From: Nonomuraea sp. PA05
GTDB lineage: Bacteria; Actinomycetota; Actinomycetes; Streptosporangiales; Streptosporangiaceae
Direction: 5' to 3'
Assembly (NCBI RefSeq): GCF_008086045.1
Contig: NZ_VSEY01000001.1
Span: 62,001 to 126,000 of the forward strand
Length of the DNA: 64,000 bases
Numbering within the stretch: position 1 is the first letter of the stretch; each line of letters opens with the position of its first letter. The position numbers and the translations under genes were made by a program. Below, piece after piece: positions 1 through 9,949 of the stretch. Below the pieces are notes generated by a model that was given only the letters and a program-made list of their open reading frames with translations, made no database searches and was not told the origin of the DNA.

Positions 1-176
1 ACCACGGGGCGGGGGCGGCGGTAACTTTGTCTGCGTCCAAACCAACGTGCAGCGCCCCGCCTTGACCTTTGCCGCTGATCAGCGTAAGTTGCGGCATTCG
101 CAAACTTGAAAAAGCGAAGCGAGGCGCGCCCTGAGCACCGTCGCCGCGTCTTCGCGGTAGGAGGCCGAGCCGATCG

Positions 177-689
177 ATGCCGAGCGTCTACTGCACGCAG
201 TGCGGGCACGCCAACCCCGAGGATGCCCGTTTCTGTTCCCGCTGTGGGTCACCGCTGACCAGACCCGAGGTCTCCGGGGATACCACATCGACGATCTCCG
301 TCGCGGGAATCGAGGCGTACGAGGCTGAGACAGGCGACATGCTCCTGGCCGAGCGGGCGCTGGTCGAGCAGTTGCCGCCCGGAACGGCGTTGCTCACGGT
401 GACCAGGGGGCCCAACCAGGGGAGCCGCTACCGGCTCGACAAGGACCTGACCACCACCGGCCGCCACCCCGAGAGCGACATCTTCCTCGACGACATCACG
501 GTCTCCCGCCGGCACGTCGAGTTCTACCGCCTGCGCGGCGGCCAGTTCTCCGTGCGCGACGTGGGCAGCCTCAACGGCACCTACGTCAACAGGGAGCGCA
601 TCGAGGAGGTCCCCCTGCACTCGGGGGACGAGGTGCAGATCGGTAAGTTCCGCCTCCTGTTCCTGATGCGGGGCAACTCCGGCGTATGA
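177..689 (+). CDS. Zinc-ribbon plus FHA domain protein, GarA/OdhI-like
   Basis: A 170-residue phosphothreonine-binding protein. An N-terminal zinc ribbon is built on Cys6, Cys9, Cys20 and Cys23. A short Thr-rich stretch (DTTSTI, residues 35-40) sits where GarA/OdhI carry the threonine phosphorylated by PknB/PknG-type kinases. The FHA domain fills residues 72-164, with the hallmarks GR (95-96), SRRH (110-113) and SLNGTYVN (131-138). In mycobacteria and corynebacteria the homologue controls 2-oxoglutarate metabolism by binding enzymes in a phosphorylation-dependent way; I infer a similar role here. The ATG at 177 follows a TAGGAGG ribosome binding site. The downstream order MerR, bifunctional nuclease, MerR and glycine decarboxylase matches the garA neighbourhood of mycobacteria, which supports the call more than length does. 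The zinc ribbon is an addition relative to mycobacterial GarA. Confidence 0.85.
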   Translation: MPSVYCTQCGHANPEDARFCSRCGSPLTRPEVSGDTTSTISVAGIEAYEAETGDMLLAERALVEQLPPGTALLTVTRGPNQGSRYRLDKDLTTTGRHPESDIFLDDITVSRRHVEFYRLRGGQFSVRDVGSLNGTYVNRERIEEVPLHSGDEVQIGKFRLLFLMRGNSGV

Positions 690-741
690 GCGGGTGCGGT
701 GAGCGACTCACGGTGACGGGCGGCCGTCCGCGGGAGGCGGT

Positions 742-1395
742 ATGAGTTCTCAGGCTGCGCGCTCGCACATGAGCATCGGGGAGGTGCTCGCCCTGCTGCA
801 GGGCGAGTTCCCCGACGTGACGATCTCCAAGATCAGGTTCTTGGAGGGCGAGGGCCTGATCGAGCCCGAGCGCAGCCCGTCCGGCTACCGCAAGTTCACG
901 CACCTGCACGTGGAGCAGCTCCGCTTCATCCTCACCGAGCAGCGTGACCACTACCTGCCGCTGCGGGTGATCAAGGACAGGATGGCCGAGAGCTTCGGCC
1001 GCCCGCGCGCCCTTCAGCAGACGCAGGAGATCAGGCTCAGCCGGGCCGAGCTGCTGGAGGCCGCCGCGATCGACGAGGAGACCCTCGCCGAGCTGGAGGA
1101 CTACGGCCTGCTGGCGCCGGTGGCCAGGCGTTACGACGAGGAGGCGCTCAAGGTGGCCCGCACCGTGGGCGCCCTGGCCCGTTTCGGCCTGCACGCCCGC
1201 CATCTGCGGGCGGTCAAGGCGGCGGCCGAGCGAGAGGCCGGGCTGGTCGAGCAGACGGTCGCGCCCATACTCAAGCGGCGCCGCCCGGGAGCCATCGGCG
1301 AGGCCGACGAGGTCGCCAGGGAGCTGTCCACTCTGCTGCTCGACCTGCACGCATCCCTTGTGCGCACGGGTGTCCGATCGGTCCTGGGACGTTGA
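742..1395 (+). CDS. MerR-family transcriptional regulator, FtsR-like
   Basis: A 217-residue DNA-binding protein with an N-terminal MerR winged helix (about residues 10-80: a helix-turn-helix around SIGEVLALL, the wing with LIEPERSPSGYRKF, then LRFIL). A long helical and coiled C-terminal half lacks metal-binding cysteines. In this synteny the homologue in Corynebacterium and Mycobacterium (Rv1828 type) is FtsR, an activator of the cell-division gene ftsZ; that function is inferred from position and family. The ATG at 742 is preceded by GGGAGGCGG at 732-740, and the gene starts 53 bases after the FHA gene, so the two are probably co-transcribed. Confidence 0.85.
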   Translation: MSSQAARSHMSIGEVLALLQGEFPDVTISKIRFLEGEGLIEPERSPSGYRKFTHLHVEQLRFILTEQRDHYLPLRVIKDRMAESFGRPRALQQTQEIRLSRAELLEAAAIDEETLAELEDYGLLAPVARRYDEEALKVARTVGALARFGLHARHLRAVKAAAEREAGLVEQTVAPILKRRRPGAIGEADEVARELSTLLLDLHASLVRTGVRSVLGR

Positions 1396-1527
1396 GACCG
1401 TAGCGAGCTGGGAGGCGGAGGCACATTCCAGGCCCCCCGGGTGTTACGTTGAATTGCGAAGCCAAGTCAGCAGAAGCGATGATCGAAGAGCTGTGCCGGG
1501 TGACCGGTCAGGAATACGGAGCAGCCC

Positions 1528-1998
1528 GTGTTGCAGATGGAGGTCGTGGGCGTTCGAGTAGAAATGCCCACTAATCAGCCGATCGTCTTGCTCAAGGAGG
1601 CACACGGGGAGCGGTTCCTTCCTATATGGATTGGCATGACCGAGGCCACGGCCATCGCGCTGGCCCAGGCGGAGGAGCCTCCGCCGCGGCCGCTCACCCA
1701 CGACCTCTTCCGCGACGTGCTGAGCGCGCTGGGCGTCGGCCTGCGCGCCGTCAACATCGTCGCCCTGCGCGACGGGATCTTCTTCGCCGATCTGGTGTTC
1801 TCCAACGGCGTGGAGGTGAGCGCTCGTCCCTCCGACTCGATCGCGCTCGCCCTGCGCACGGGGGCCCGCATCTTCGCCAGTGAGGAGGTCGTCCAGGAGG
1901 CCGGAGTGATCATCCCGGACGACCAGGAGGACGAGGTGGAGAAGTTCAGGGAGTTCCTTGACACGATCACTCCCGAGGACTTCGGCAGGGCGGGGTAG
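1528..1998 (+). CDS. Bifunctional nuclease family protein (DUF151)
   Basis: A 156-residue protein of the bifunctional nuclease family, named for reported DNase/RNase activity of homologues. The family core runs over residues 1-130 and includes the segments RFLPIWIGMTEATAIALA and RPSDSIALALRTG. The C-terminus is acidic (DDQEDEVEKFREFL). The chosen start is GTG 1528, which has GGAG at 1518-1521; an ATG three codons downstream (1537) is a possible alternative. It keeps the same position, between the two MerR genes, as its mycobacterial homologue Rv1829. Its biological role in actinobacteria is not established. Confidence 0.85.
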   Translation: MLQMEVVGVRVEMPTNQPIVLLKEAHGERFLPIWIGMTEATAIALAQAEEPPPRPLTHDLFRDVLSALGVGLRAVNIVALRDGIFFADLVFSNGVEVSARPSDSIALALRTGARIFASEEVVQEAGVIIPDDQEDEVEKFREFLDTITPEDFGRAG

Positions 1999-2042
1999 GT
2001 ATTTCAGTGCATTTACGCTTCACGACGCGCCGAGCCGGATCG

Positions 2043-2071
2043 TTGACTGAGCATGGTCACGGTCCTACGGT
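2043..2071 (+). promoter_or_regulatory. Candidate housekeeping promoter of the second merR gene
   Basis: TTGACT (2043-2048) and TACGGT (2066-2071) are separated by exactly 17 bases. Transcription would start near 2078, about 70 bases before the preferred GTG start of the merR gene. The promoter is seen by eye only, but both hexamers and the spacing fit the vegetative sigma consensus. Confidence 0.45.
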
Positions 2072-2145
2072 GCAAGTGAAACCCGTGGTCGCCCTTTATG
2101 AACCCCCAGATCAGGCCACGGGATGAGAGAAAGCCGGAGGTCCGC

Positions 2146-2766
2146 GTGGCGGTCAGCAGCGGCGAGGGAAAGACGGCCGGCCAGGAAGATCCGGTGCGGC
2201 GCGAGAGCGCGCGGCAGCGTGCCGGGGAGCAGGGTCTGCTCTTCGACGAGCAGCCGACGGCGCTGCCGGGCGACATCGGATACCGCGGGCCGACGGCCTG
2301 CGCCGCGGCCGGCATCACCTACAGGCAGCTCGACTACTGGGCGCGCACGGGCCTGGTTGAGCCCACGATAAGGGCGGCGCACGGGTCGGGCTCCCAGCGG
2401 CTCTACAGCTTCCGCGACATCCTGGTGCTCAAGGTCGTCAAGCGGCTCCTCGACACCGGGGTGTCGCTGCAGCAGATCCGCACGGCGGTGCAGCACCTGC
2501 GTGACCGCGGAGTCGCCGACCTCGCGCAGATCACGCTGATGAGCGACGGCGTGAGCGTGTACGAGTGCACCTCGGCCGACGAGGTGATCGATCTGCTCCA
2601 AGGCGGCCAGGGCGTGTTCGGCATCGCGCTCGGCCGGGTCTGGCGGGAAGTCGAGGGGTCGCTCGCGGAGCTGCCGGGGGAACGCGCGGCGGTCGAGGAC
2701 ACCGTCCCGGCCGACCATCCCGCTGACGAGCTGGCCCGCAGGCGCCGCGCGCGCCGCACCGGCTGA
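2146..2766 (+). CDS. MerR-family transcriptional regulator (second of the block)
   Basis: A 206-residue regulator with its MerR helix-turn-helix in the N-terminal half: GPTACAAAGITYRQLDYWAR, then the wing GSGSQRLYSFRDILVLKVVK. The C-terminal part is a helical, acid/base-rich region. GTG 2146 is preferred because GGAGG lies at 2136-2140. An in-frame ATG at 2098 would add 16 residues but has no ribosome binding site. It corresponds by position to mycobacterial Rv1830, between the bifunctional nuclease and glycine decarboxylase. The residues after the GTG are poorly conserved in character (charged, low complexity), so the N-terminus is less certain than the domain. Confidence 0.85.
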   Translation: MAVSSGEGKTAGQEDPVRRESARQRAGEQGLLFDEQPTALPGDIGYRGPTACAAAGITYRQLDYWARTGLVEPTIRAAHGSGSQRLYSFRDILVLKVVKRLLDTGVSLQQIRTAVQHLRDRGVADLAQITLMSDGVSVYECTSADEVIDLLQGGQGVFGIALGRVWREVEGSLAELPGERAAVEDTVPADHPADELARRRRARRTG

Positions 2767-2776
2767 CCTCTGCCGC

Positions 2777-2824
2777 GCTGTACTTCTCCCGTGCTGTACT
2801 TCTCCCGTGCTGTACTTCTCCCGT
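2777..2824. repeat. Three exact copies of a 16-bp tandem repeat
   Basis: The unit GCTGTACTTCTCCCGT occurs three times head to tail (2777-2792, 2793-2808, 2809-2824), starting 11 bases after the merR stop codon. It has no spacers of CRISPR type. It resembles other short intergenic tandem repeats in this window. Confidence 0.9.
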
Positions 2825-2919
2825 GCGCTCGTGCGGTGTGCCGGTGGCCGGAAGCGGTCCGGTGAGCCGTCGTCCGGGCATGGCGTAGTAATCTAGGACA
2901 GCAAGGCTGACGACCCCGT

Positions 2920-3130
2920 GCGGGAGAGTCCCCGGGCACCTGGTCCCGGGGCGCCGAAGGAGCAACCCTCCCCGGAATCTCTCAGGCATCCAGTACCGCT
3001 CGGGTGAGGCAACTCTGGAAAGCAGGCGCACCCGCCAGGCGCGCCTCACCGACGGTGCAAGCCCCACCGGGGGTGAAGCTCTCAGGTCGTGGCGCCGCCG
3101 CACATCGCGGGGCCGCGCTGACAGAGGGGG
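2920..3130 (+). ncRNA. Tandem glycine riboswitch upstream of gcvP
   Basis: Two glycine-aptamer units lie in series in the gcvP leader. The first begins with GGGAGAG (2922-2928) and carries GCGCCGAAGGAGCAA (2951-2965) and AATCTCTCAGGCA. The second carries GACGGTGCAAGCC (3051-3063), AAGCTCTCAGGT (3075-3086) and a closing GACAGAGGGGGAG. These are the conserved core elements of the glycine riboswitch family. Glycine binding is expected to turn on the glycine cleavage gene downstream. The end is approximate, and I cannot tell from inspection whether the switch acts on transcription or by freeing the gcvP ribosome binding site (GGGAGG 3176-3181). Confidence 0.9.
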
Positions 3131-3189
3131 AGATCCGGCACTCGTCCGCGCCCTGGCGCCGGTCTCCATAGCCTCGGGAGGCACACCCC

Positions 3190-6018
<2,829 letters not shown>

Positions 6019-6036
6019 TCCTCCACTCCTGGGCCG

Positions 6037-6121
6037 CCCCTTGAGACAGCTCACCCCTTGAGACAGCTCGCCCCTTGAGGCAGCTCGGCTCTTGGGGCAG
6101 CTCGGCCCTTGGGGCGGGGCC
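6037..6121. repeat. 17-bp tandem repeat, about five copies, after gcvP
   Basis: Head-to-tail units close to CCCCTTGAGACAGCTCG occupy 6037-6053, 6054-6070, 6071-6087 and 6088-6104, with a partial fifth to about 6121. They begin 18 bases after the gcvP stop. Copies drift gradually (TTGAGACAG to TTGGGGCAG), as expected of a slippage-derived minisatellite. Confidence 0.85.
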
Positions 6122-6129
6122 CGACACGC

Positions 6130-6154
6130 GCGGGGCGCGGACTGCGCGCCCCGC
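6130..6154 (+). terminator. Hairpin downstream of gcvP
   Basis: GCGGGGCGCG (6130-6139) and CGCGCCCCGC (6145-6154) form a perfect 10-bp stem around a 5-base loop. There is no T-run, which is common for actinobacterial terminators. It could stop gcvP transcription before the next gene. Confidence 0.5.
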
Positions 6155-6306
6155 TTCGCCGGGCTTGTCCGGGAACGCGTTCGAGCAGGTCCGGGACCGC
6201 GCACCGGCCGGGGCTCCCGGTGCCGCCAGTCCTTCGACGTCAAGTGAGCAGACATGATCGCCGATAGTCGTTAGGCTCGGTGCGACCGCCGCCACAAGGA
6301 GCTCTC

Positions 6307-7116
6307 TTGACGTCCTCAGAGCTGGAGACCCCGCCCCTCGACACCGCCCGCAGGCTGGCCGAGCACGGCGATCTCGCCGCCGCCGCCCGCATCCTGGGCG
6401 AGCTGGCCGCCGACCCCGAGGGGCCCGACAGGGCGCAGGCCGCGGTGGGCCTGGCCGTGGTGCTCGAACAGCGCGGCGACGTCGAGGGCGCCAGGGCCGC
6501 CGCCAGGACGGCGCTGGCCACCGGCCACCCGGAATACGCCGCCCAGGCCGCCTGCCACCTCGCCCAGGGCTTCGAACGCGAGGGCCGCGACGAGCAGGCC
6601 AGAGCCGCCTGGCAGGCCGTGCTGGGCGTCGGAACCGCCGCGTACGTGCCGCTGGCCCACCTTGCGCTGGGCCGCCTGGCCGTCCGGGGCGAGCAGCTCG
6701 ACGAGGCGGACAAGGAGTTCCGAGCCGCCATGGACACCGGCGCGGAGCACGGCGAGGAACGCCTGGGCGCGCACGCCGCGGCGGAGCTGGCCGAGCTGAT
6801 GCTGGAGCACGGGGAACCGGGAGCGGCGGCCGAGGTGCTGCTGGACGCGCTCGACTTCGCCCCCGGGGACGAGGTGCCCGGGCTGCGGGTGCAGCTCGGC
6901 ATCGCGCACCTGGAGCTGGCCTGCGCCGAGTTCGCCGAGAGCGTCGAGGGCGGGGCCGACGCGCAGACCGGGGCGCTGGCCATCGAGCTGCTCGCCCGCA
7001 CGCTGCCGCTGCGCGGGCGCGCCGAGGACGCCGACCAGGTGTGGTCGTACGGGCTGGAGCACGAGGACGAGACACTGGCCGCCGAGGTGCGGCTGCGCTA
7101 CCACCGCGACGCCTGA
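6307..7116 (+). CDS. TPR-like repeat protein of unknown function
   Basis: A 269-residue, Ala/Glu-rich, all-helical protein. Successive helix pairs have the spacing and residues of tetratricopeptide repeats (for example AQAACHLAQGFEREGRDEQARAAWQ and AAELAELMLEHGEPGAAAEVLLDAL, given here only as landmarks). It probably acts as a protein-binding scaffold. No signal peptide or catalytic motif is visible. The start is TTG 6307 with AAGGAG at 6296-6301, and upstream in-frame alternatives lack a ribosome binding site. It stands alone between the gcvP hairpin and a convergent small membrane-protein gene. Confidence 0.7.
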   Translation: MTSSELETPPLDTARRLAEHGDLAAAARILGELAADPEGPDRAQAAVGLAVVLEQRGDVEGARAAARTALATGHPEYAAQAACHLAQGFEREGRDEQARAAWQAVLGVGTAAYVPLAHLALGRLAVRGEQLDEADKEFRAAMDTGAEHGEERLGAHAAAELAELMLEHGEPGAAAEVLLDALDFAPGDEVPGLRVQLGIAHLELACAEFAESVEGGADAQTGALAIELLARTLPLRGRAEDADQVWSYGLEHEDETLAAEVRLRYHRDA

Positions 7117-7143
7117 GCCTCCGCTTGCCCGCCGCGTCCGGCG

Positions 7144-7485
7144 TCAGGACCTGCGCATGATCGCCACGGCGGCGGCCACGTTGATCAGCACGATCGCCAG
7201 CCACGCGACCAGCAGCCCCTCACTCCCGGCGCTGGCCGCGATGGCCGTCAGCGGCACGCCGATGCCCAGCGAGCCCAGCACGATCGGCACCATGGGCGCA
7301 CTCGGGTGGCGGCGCTTGGCCCGCACCGGGCCGGGATGATCCAGCTCGGCCCGGACGCGCGCGGCGATCGTGGCGTCGAGACGCTCCACGAATGAGTCGA
7401 TCAGCGCGGTTTCGTACTCAGGGCCCAGATCGCGGCGCGCGTCGAGCGTGGCCTGCAGATCATCCCGGAGGCGTTTGTCTGGCAT
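7144..7485 (-). CDS. Small membrane protein, two C-terminal transmembrane helices
   Basis: A 113-residue protein. Residues 1-55 are charged and helical (starting MPDKRLRDDLQATLDARRDL); the C-terminal half has two hydrophobic segments (around PIVLGSLGIGVPLTAIAAS and LLVAWLAIVLINVAAAVAIM) followed by MRRS. It looks like a conserved actinobacterial membrane protein with a cytoplasmic N-terminus; I do not recognise a function. The ATG at 7485 is chosen because the charged domain begins there. The much longer open frame upstream is antisense to the neighbouring hydrolase gene and is not coding. Confidence 0.7.
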   Translation of the reverse strand: MPDKRLRDDLQATLDARRDLGPEYETALIDSFVERLDATIAARVRAELDHPGPVRAKRRHPSAPMVPIVLGSLGIGVPLTAIAASAGSEGLLVAWLAIVLINVAAAVAIMRRS

Positions 7486-7566
7486 GAGGAAATCATCCCT
7501 GCCACGCGGCGCGCCGTCATCCGCCCTGAGGGCTAGGGGCCACTCCTCCCCAGGTACGGTGCTGCC

Positions 7567-8157
7567 ATGCAGGTGACGACGCCGCGAGGGCCGGCGCTGG
7601 TGGAGATCGACGAGGCCGCGGACCCGCGGCTGCTGCTGGTGCTGACCCACGGATCGGCCGGGGGAGTGGACGCTCCCGACCTGCTGGCCGTACGCGACGC
7701 CGCCCTCGCGGCCGGGGCCAGCGTGGCCAGGGTGACCCAGGCGTTCAGGCTGGCGGGGGCGCGGGCGCCCGGCTCGCCGGTCAAGCAGGACGAGGCCTGG
7801 GAGATCGTCCTGCGCGAGCTGCGCGCCGATCGGCCCGCTCTGCCGCTGGTGCAGGGCGGGCGGAGCAACGGGGCGCGGGTGGCGTGCCGCACGGCCAAGG
7901 CGGTCGGCGCGGCGGCCGTGGTGGCGCTGGCCTTCCCGCTGCACCCGCCGGGGCGACCCGAGCGGTCACGGGCGGAGGAGTTGCGCGGGGCCGGGGTGGA
8001 TGTGCTGGTGGTGAACGGGGATCGTGATCCGTTCGGGATTCCGGACGCGGCGGACGCGGCGCGGCTGGTGGTGTTGCCGGGGGAGAATCACGATCTCAAG
8101 CGCGATCCTGCCAAGGTGGGCGCGGTCGTCGCTGAATGGATCATGCGTTACGCGTAG
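7567..8157 (+). CDS. Alpha/beta-hydrolase, KANL3/Tex30-like
   Basis: A 196-residue alpha/beta-hydrolase-fold protein. An early strand and oxyanion loop read LLLVLTHGSAGG. The nucleophile elbow is GRSNGAR (Ser within G-x-S-x-G-like context), followed by an acid in NGDRDPFG and a histidine in ENHDLK near the C-terminus, so a complete Ser-Asp-His triad can be drawn. The substrate is unknown; dienelactone-hydrolase-like and KANL3/Tex30 proteins share this compact form. ATG 7567 lies 81 bases from the divergent small membrane-protein gene, so both promoters share 7486-7566. Confidence 0.75.
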   Translation: MQVTTPRGPALVEIDEAADPRLLLVLTHGSAGGVDAPDLLAVRDAALAAGASVARVTQAFRLAGARAPGSPVKQDEAWEIVLRELRADRPALPLVQGGRSNGARVACRTAKAVGAAAVVALAFPLHPPGRPERSRAEELRGAGVDVLVVNGDRDPFGIPDAADAARLVVLPGENHDLKRDPAKVGAVVAEWIMRYA

Positions 8158-8170
8158 TCGCCCGGCGCGT

Positions 8171-8300
8171 GGCGAGGCGGCTCGCGCAGAGCGGCGAGGC
8201 GGCTCGCGCAGAGCGGCGAGGCTTCTCGCGTGGAGCGTGGCGAGGCTGCTCGCCCTTCGCCTGACGAGGGCTGCTCGCGCGATAGGCGGCGAGAGCGCGG
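8171..8300. repeat. Degenerate 22-25 bp tandem repeats after the hydrolase gene
   Basis: GGCGAGGCGGCTCGCGCAGA followed by GC is present twice exactly (8171-8192 and 8193-8214). About four drifting copies with the common core GGCGAGGCt-CTCGC then run to about 8300. They begin 13 bases after a stop codon. No coding or regulatory role is apparent. Confidence 0.75.
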
Positions 8301-8384
8301 GTTGTGAGGCCGGGGCGAGAGCGCTGTGTACAGGGCCGGGCGAAGGCGCGCGGCCGGGTCGGGCGAGGGTGCTCGCCCTGTCGG

Positions 8385-8576
8385 TCAGGCGGCCCCGACC
8401 ACGGGCCGGTGCGGAGCGATGACGGTGCCGCTCGGCAGCAGCTCACCGGTGTCCTCGAACAGGACGACTCCGTTGCAGAGCAAACTCCACCCCTGCTCGG
8501 GGTGGCAGGCGAGGGTGCGTGCCGCCTCGCGGTCTGGCGCCTCGGCTTCCGGACAGGCCGGGTCGTGCGGGCACAT
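8385..8576 (-). CDS. DUF5999 family small protein
   Basis: A 63-residue protein starting MCPHDPACPEAEAPDREAA and containing GWSLLCNGVVLFEDTGELLP, the core of the actinobacterial DUF5999 family. It has three N-terminal and central cysteines (CPHxPxCP and LLCNG) that could bind metal. GGAGGCACG precedes the ATG at 8576 on the minus strand. Function is unknown. Family members are widespread in Streptomyces and relatives as stand-alone short genes, so despite its size it is very likely real. Confidence 0.85.
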   Translation of the reverse strand: MCPHDPACPEAEAPDREAARTLACHPEQGWSLLCNGVVLFEDTGELLPSGTVIAPHRPVVGAA

Positions 8577-8776
8577 CGGCGTGCCTCCGATATCTCGTGG
8601 GATGCTCCCGTTGTGGAGGGGCGGGAGCCTGCTCGGGTAGTTGTGCTGGCAAGTGTGTTACGTACGTCACCCGTTCCGACATAGCCCTTCGGACTGTTAC
8701 AGGAGGATCCCCGGATCGTGTGACCTTCGACACAGCGTGCCTTATGCAGGATAACGGTCCAAGCGCGACACGCGCA

Positions 8777-9346
8777 TCACGTTTGCAATCCCTTGAGAAG
8801 AGCGTCGAGTCCGCGCTCGAAGTCCACATCGGCTCTTTCGTCCCGCCTGACCCATTCATCGACCTCTGGGTCGGCCCAGCCCGACTGCTGGACCTCGACC
8901 GCGACGCTGCCGAACACGAAGGCCCGCAGCGCCCGCACGGCCTCCGCCGCGTCCCCCAGGCCCCCGTCGGAGAGCTGCTCGACCTGCTCCCTGATGGCGA
9001 TGGCCGTGGCGCCCTTGGGCGGTTTGGTGAGCGCCAGCGCCAGCACGCCGGGATGGTCGCGCAGCAGCTCCCTGCTGGCCCTGCACCACGCCTTGGCCGT
9101 CTCCTGCCAGGAGGGGCCCTGCTCGACGTGCACGGCCGTGACGTGCTCGGCCAGGGCGTCCATCAGCGCCTCCTTGCCGCGCGGCAGGTGGTGGTAGATG
9201 GCCATCGCCTCCACCTGGAGGGCGTCGCCCAGCCTGCGCATGGTGAGCCGGCGCAGGCCCTGGCTGTCGGCGATGTGGAGCGCGGCCTCGATGATGCGCT
9301 CGCGGGAGAGGGGCACGGGCGGTCTCTTGGCGGGCATGGTGATCAT
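8777..9346 (-). CDS. TetR/AcrR family transcriptional regulator
   Basis: A 189-residue one-component repressor. The N-terminal helix-turn-helix includes LSRERIIEAALHIADSQGLRRLTMRRLGDALQVEAMAIYHHL (landmarks; residues about 13-55). It is followed by an all-helical ligand domain resembling the tetracycline-repressor C-terminal type. Two ATG starts exist, 9346 and 9337; the first overlaps the candidate operator. The gene has no divergent partner, as the next gene rightward is 107 bases away on the plus strand, so the target may be itself or that neighbour. The ligand is unknown. Confidence 0.85.
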   Translation of the reverse strand: MITMPAKRPPVPLSRERIIEAALHIADSQGLRRLTMRRLGDALQVEAMAIYHHLPRGKEALMDALAEHVTAVHVEQGPSWQETAKAWCRASRELLRDHPGVLALALTKPPKGATAIAIREQVEQLSDGGLGDAAEAVRALRAFVFGSVAVEVQQSGWADPEVDEWVRRDERADVDFERGLDALLKGLQT

Positions 9347-9360
9347 CTTACTATGTAAAG
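9347..9360. promoter_or_regulatory. Candidate TetR operator
   Basis: CTTACTATGTAAAG is an imperfect palindrome (CTTAC-TAT-GTAAAG) directly against the first ATG of the tetR gene, in an otherwise GC-rich context. Position and AT-rich symmetry suggest autoregulation. No footprint information exists, and only one copy was seen. Confidence 0.4.
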
Positions 9361-9452
9361 GCGCTCGCTCCGGGGCGATTTCCGCCCGTGTCGCGGGACG
9401 GCGTACGCTAGGCGGTTGAACCAGTACCGACAGCGTTGAAAGGGCCGGGTCG

Positions 9453-9851
9453 ATGGCGTTTTTCCGTCCGCGGGTGAGCCGGGAGGCAGAGGTCCGCTAC
9501 CACGCGGACCAGGAGATCTCCAAGAGCTTCCCCGAGCTCCTCGAAAAGGCCAGGCAGGCCGAGCAGACCGTGCGCGACCTGCGGGCCGGCGCGGCCGACG
9601 AGCTGGAGCTGATGGCCGCAGGGCGGGCGTTCGACCAGGCCCTGACGGAGGCGCTGAGGGCCGCCGAGGCGGGGCAGCGGGCCACGTTCGGCGTGAAGGC
9701 CTACGACGACCGGATCGCGCGGCGCAAGGCCAAGGCGACGCCCGCCGGGGCCATGTGGACGTCGGAGGTGGAGCGGCTGCGCACGCTGCGTGAGGACAAC
9801 CGGATGTGGGGGATCCCGCGGGTTCCGCGTCCGGTGCCCGCCACCGCCTGA
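9453..9851 (+). CDS. Conserved hypothetical protein, 132 residues
   Basis: A soluble, charged, helical protein (MAFFRPRVSREAEVRYHADQ at the start). Residues 25-85 could form a coiled helix pair rich in Glu, Arg and Ala. The C-terminus is Pro/Arg-rich (MWGIPRVPRPVP). No cysteine pair, signal peptide or catalytic motif is seen. I do not recognise the family. Codon use matches its neighbours, and the gene ends before the bidirectionally placed sigma-factor terminator, facing that gene convergently. Confidence 0.65.
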   Translation: MAFFRPRVSREAEVRYHADQEISKSFPELLEKARQAEQTVRDLRAGAADELELMAAGRAFDQALTEALRAAEAGQRATFGVKAYDDRIARRKAKATPAGAMWTSEVERLRTLREDNRMWGIPRVPRPVPATA

Positions 9852-9910
9852 GCGCCCGGCGGGCGAAACGCGAGCCGGAGCCCGGGCGCGCCGATCACGG
9901 GCCGCGTACG

Positions 9911-9944
9911 AAAAAAGAACCCCGGCATGCACATGCCGGGGTTC
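9911..9944 (-). terminator. Intrinsic terminator of the sigma factor gene
   Basis: On the minus strand GAACCCCGGCATG and CATGCCGGGGTTC make a perfect 13-bp stem with a tiny loop (9917-9944), followed by a run of six T (A-run 9911-9916 on the plus strand). It starts just 6 bases beyond the sigma factor stop codon. It is among the clearest rho-independent terminators in the window. Confidence 0.95.
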
Positions 9945-9949
9945 TCGTG

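Noticed and set aside
2777..2824. Possible short CRISPR array
   Set aside because: The three 16-bp units are directly adjacent with no unique spacers and no cas gene nearby.
8519..9358. A 279-codon plus-strand frame over the tetR gene
   Set aside because: It is antisense to a clear TetR protein; the portion before 8777 has no coding features I could support.
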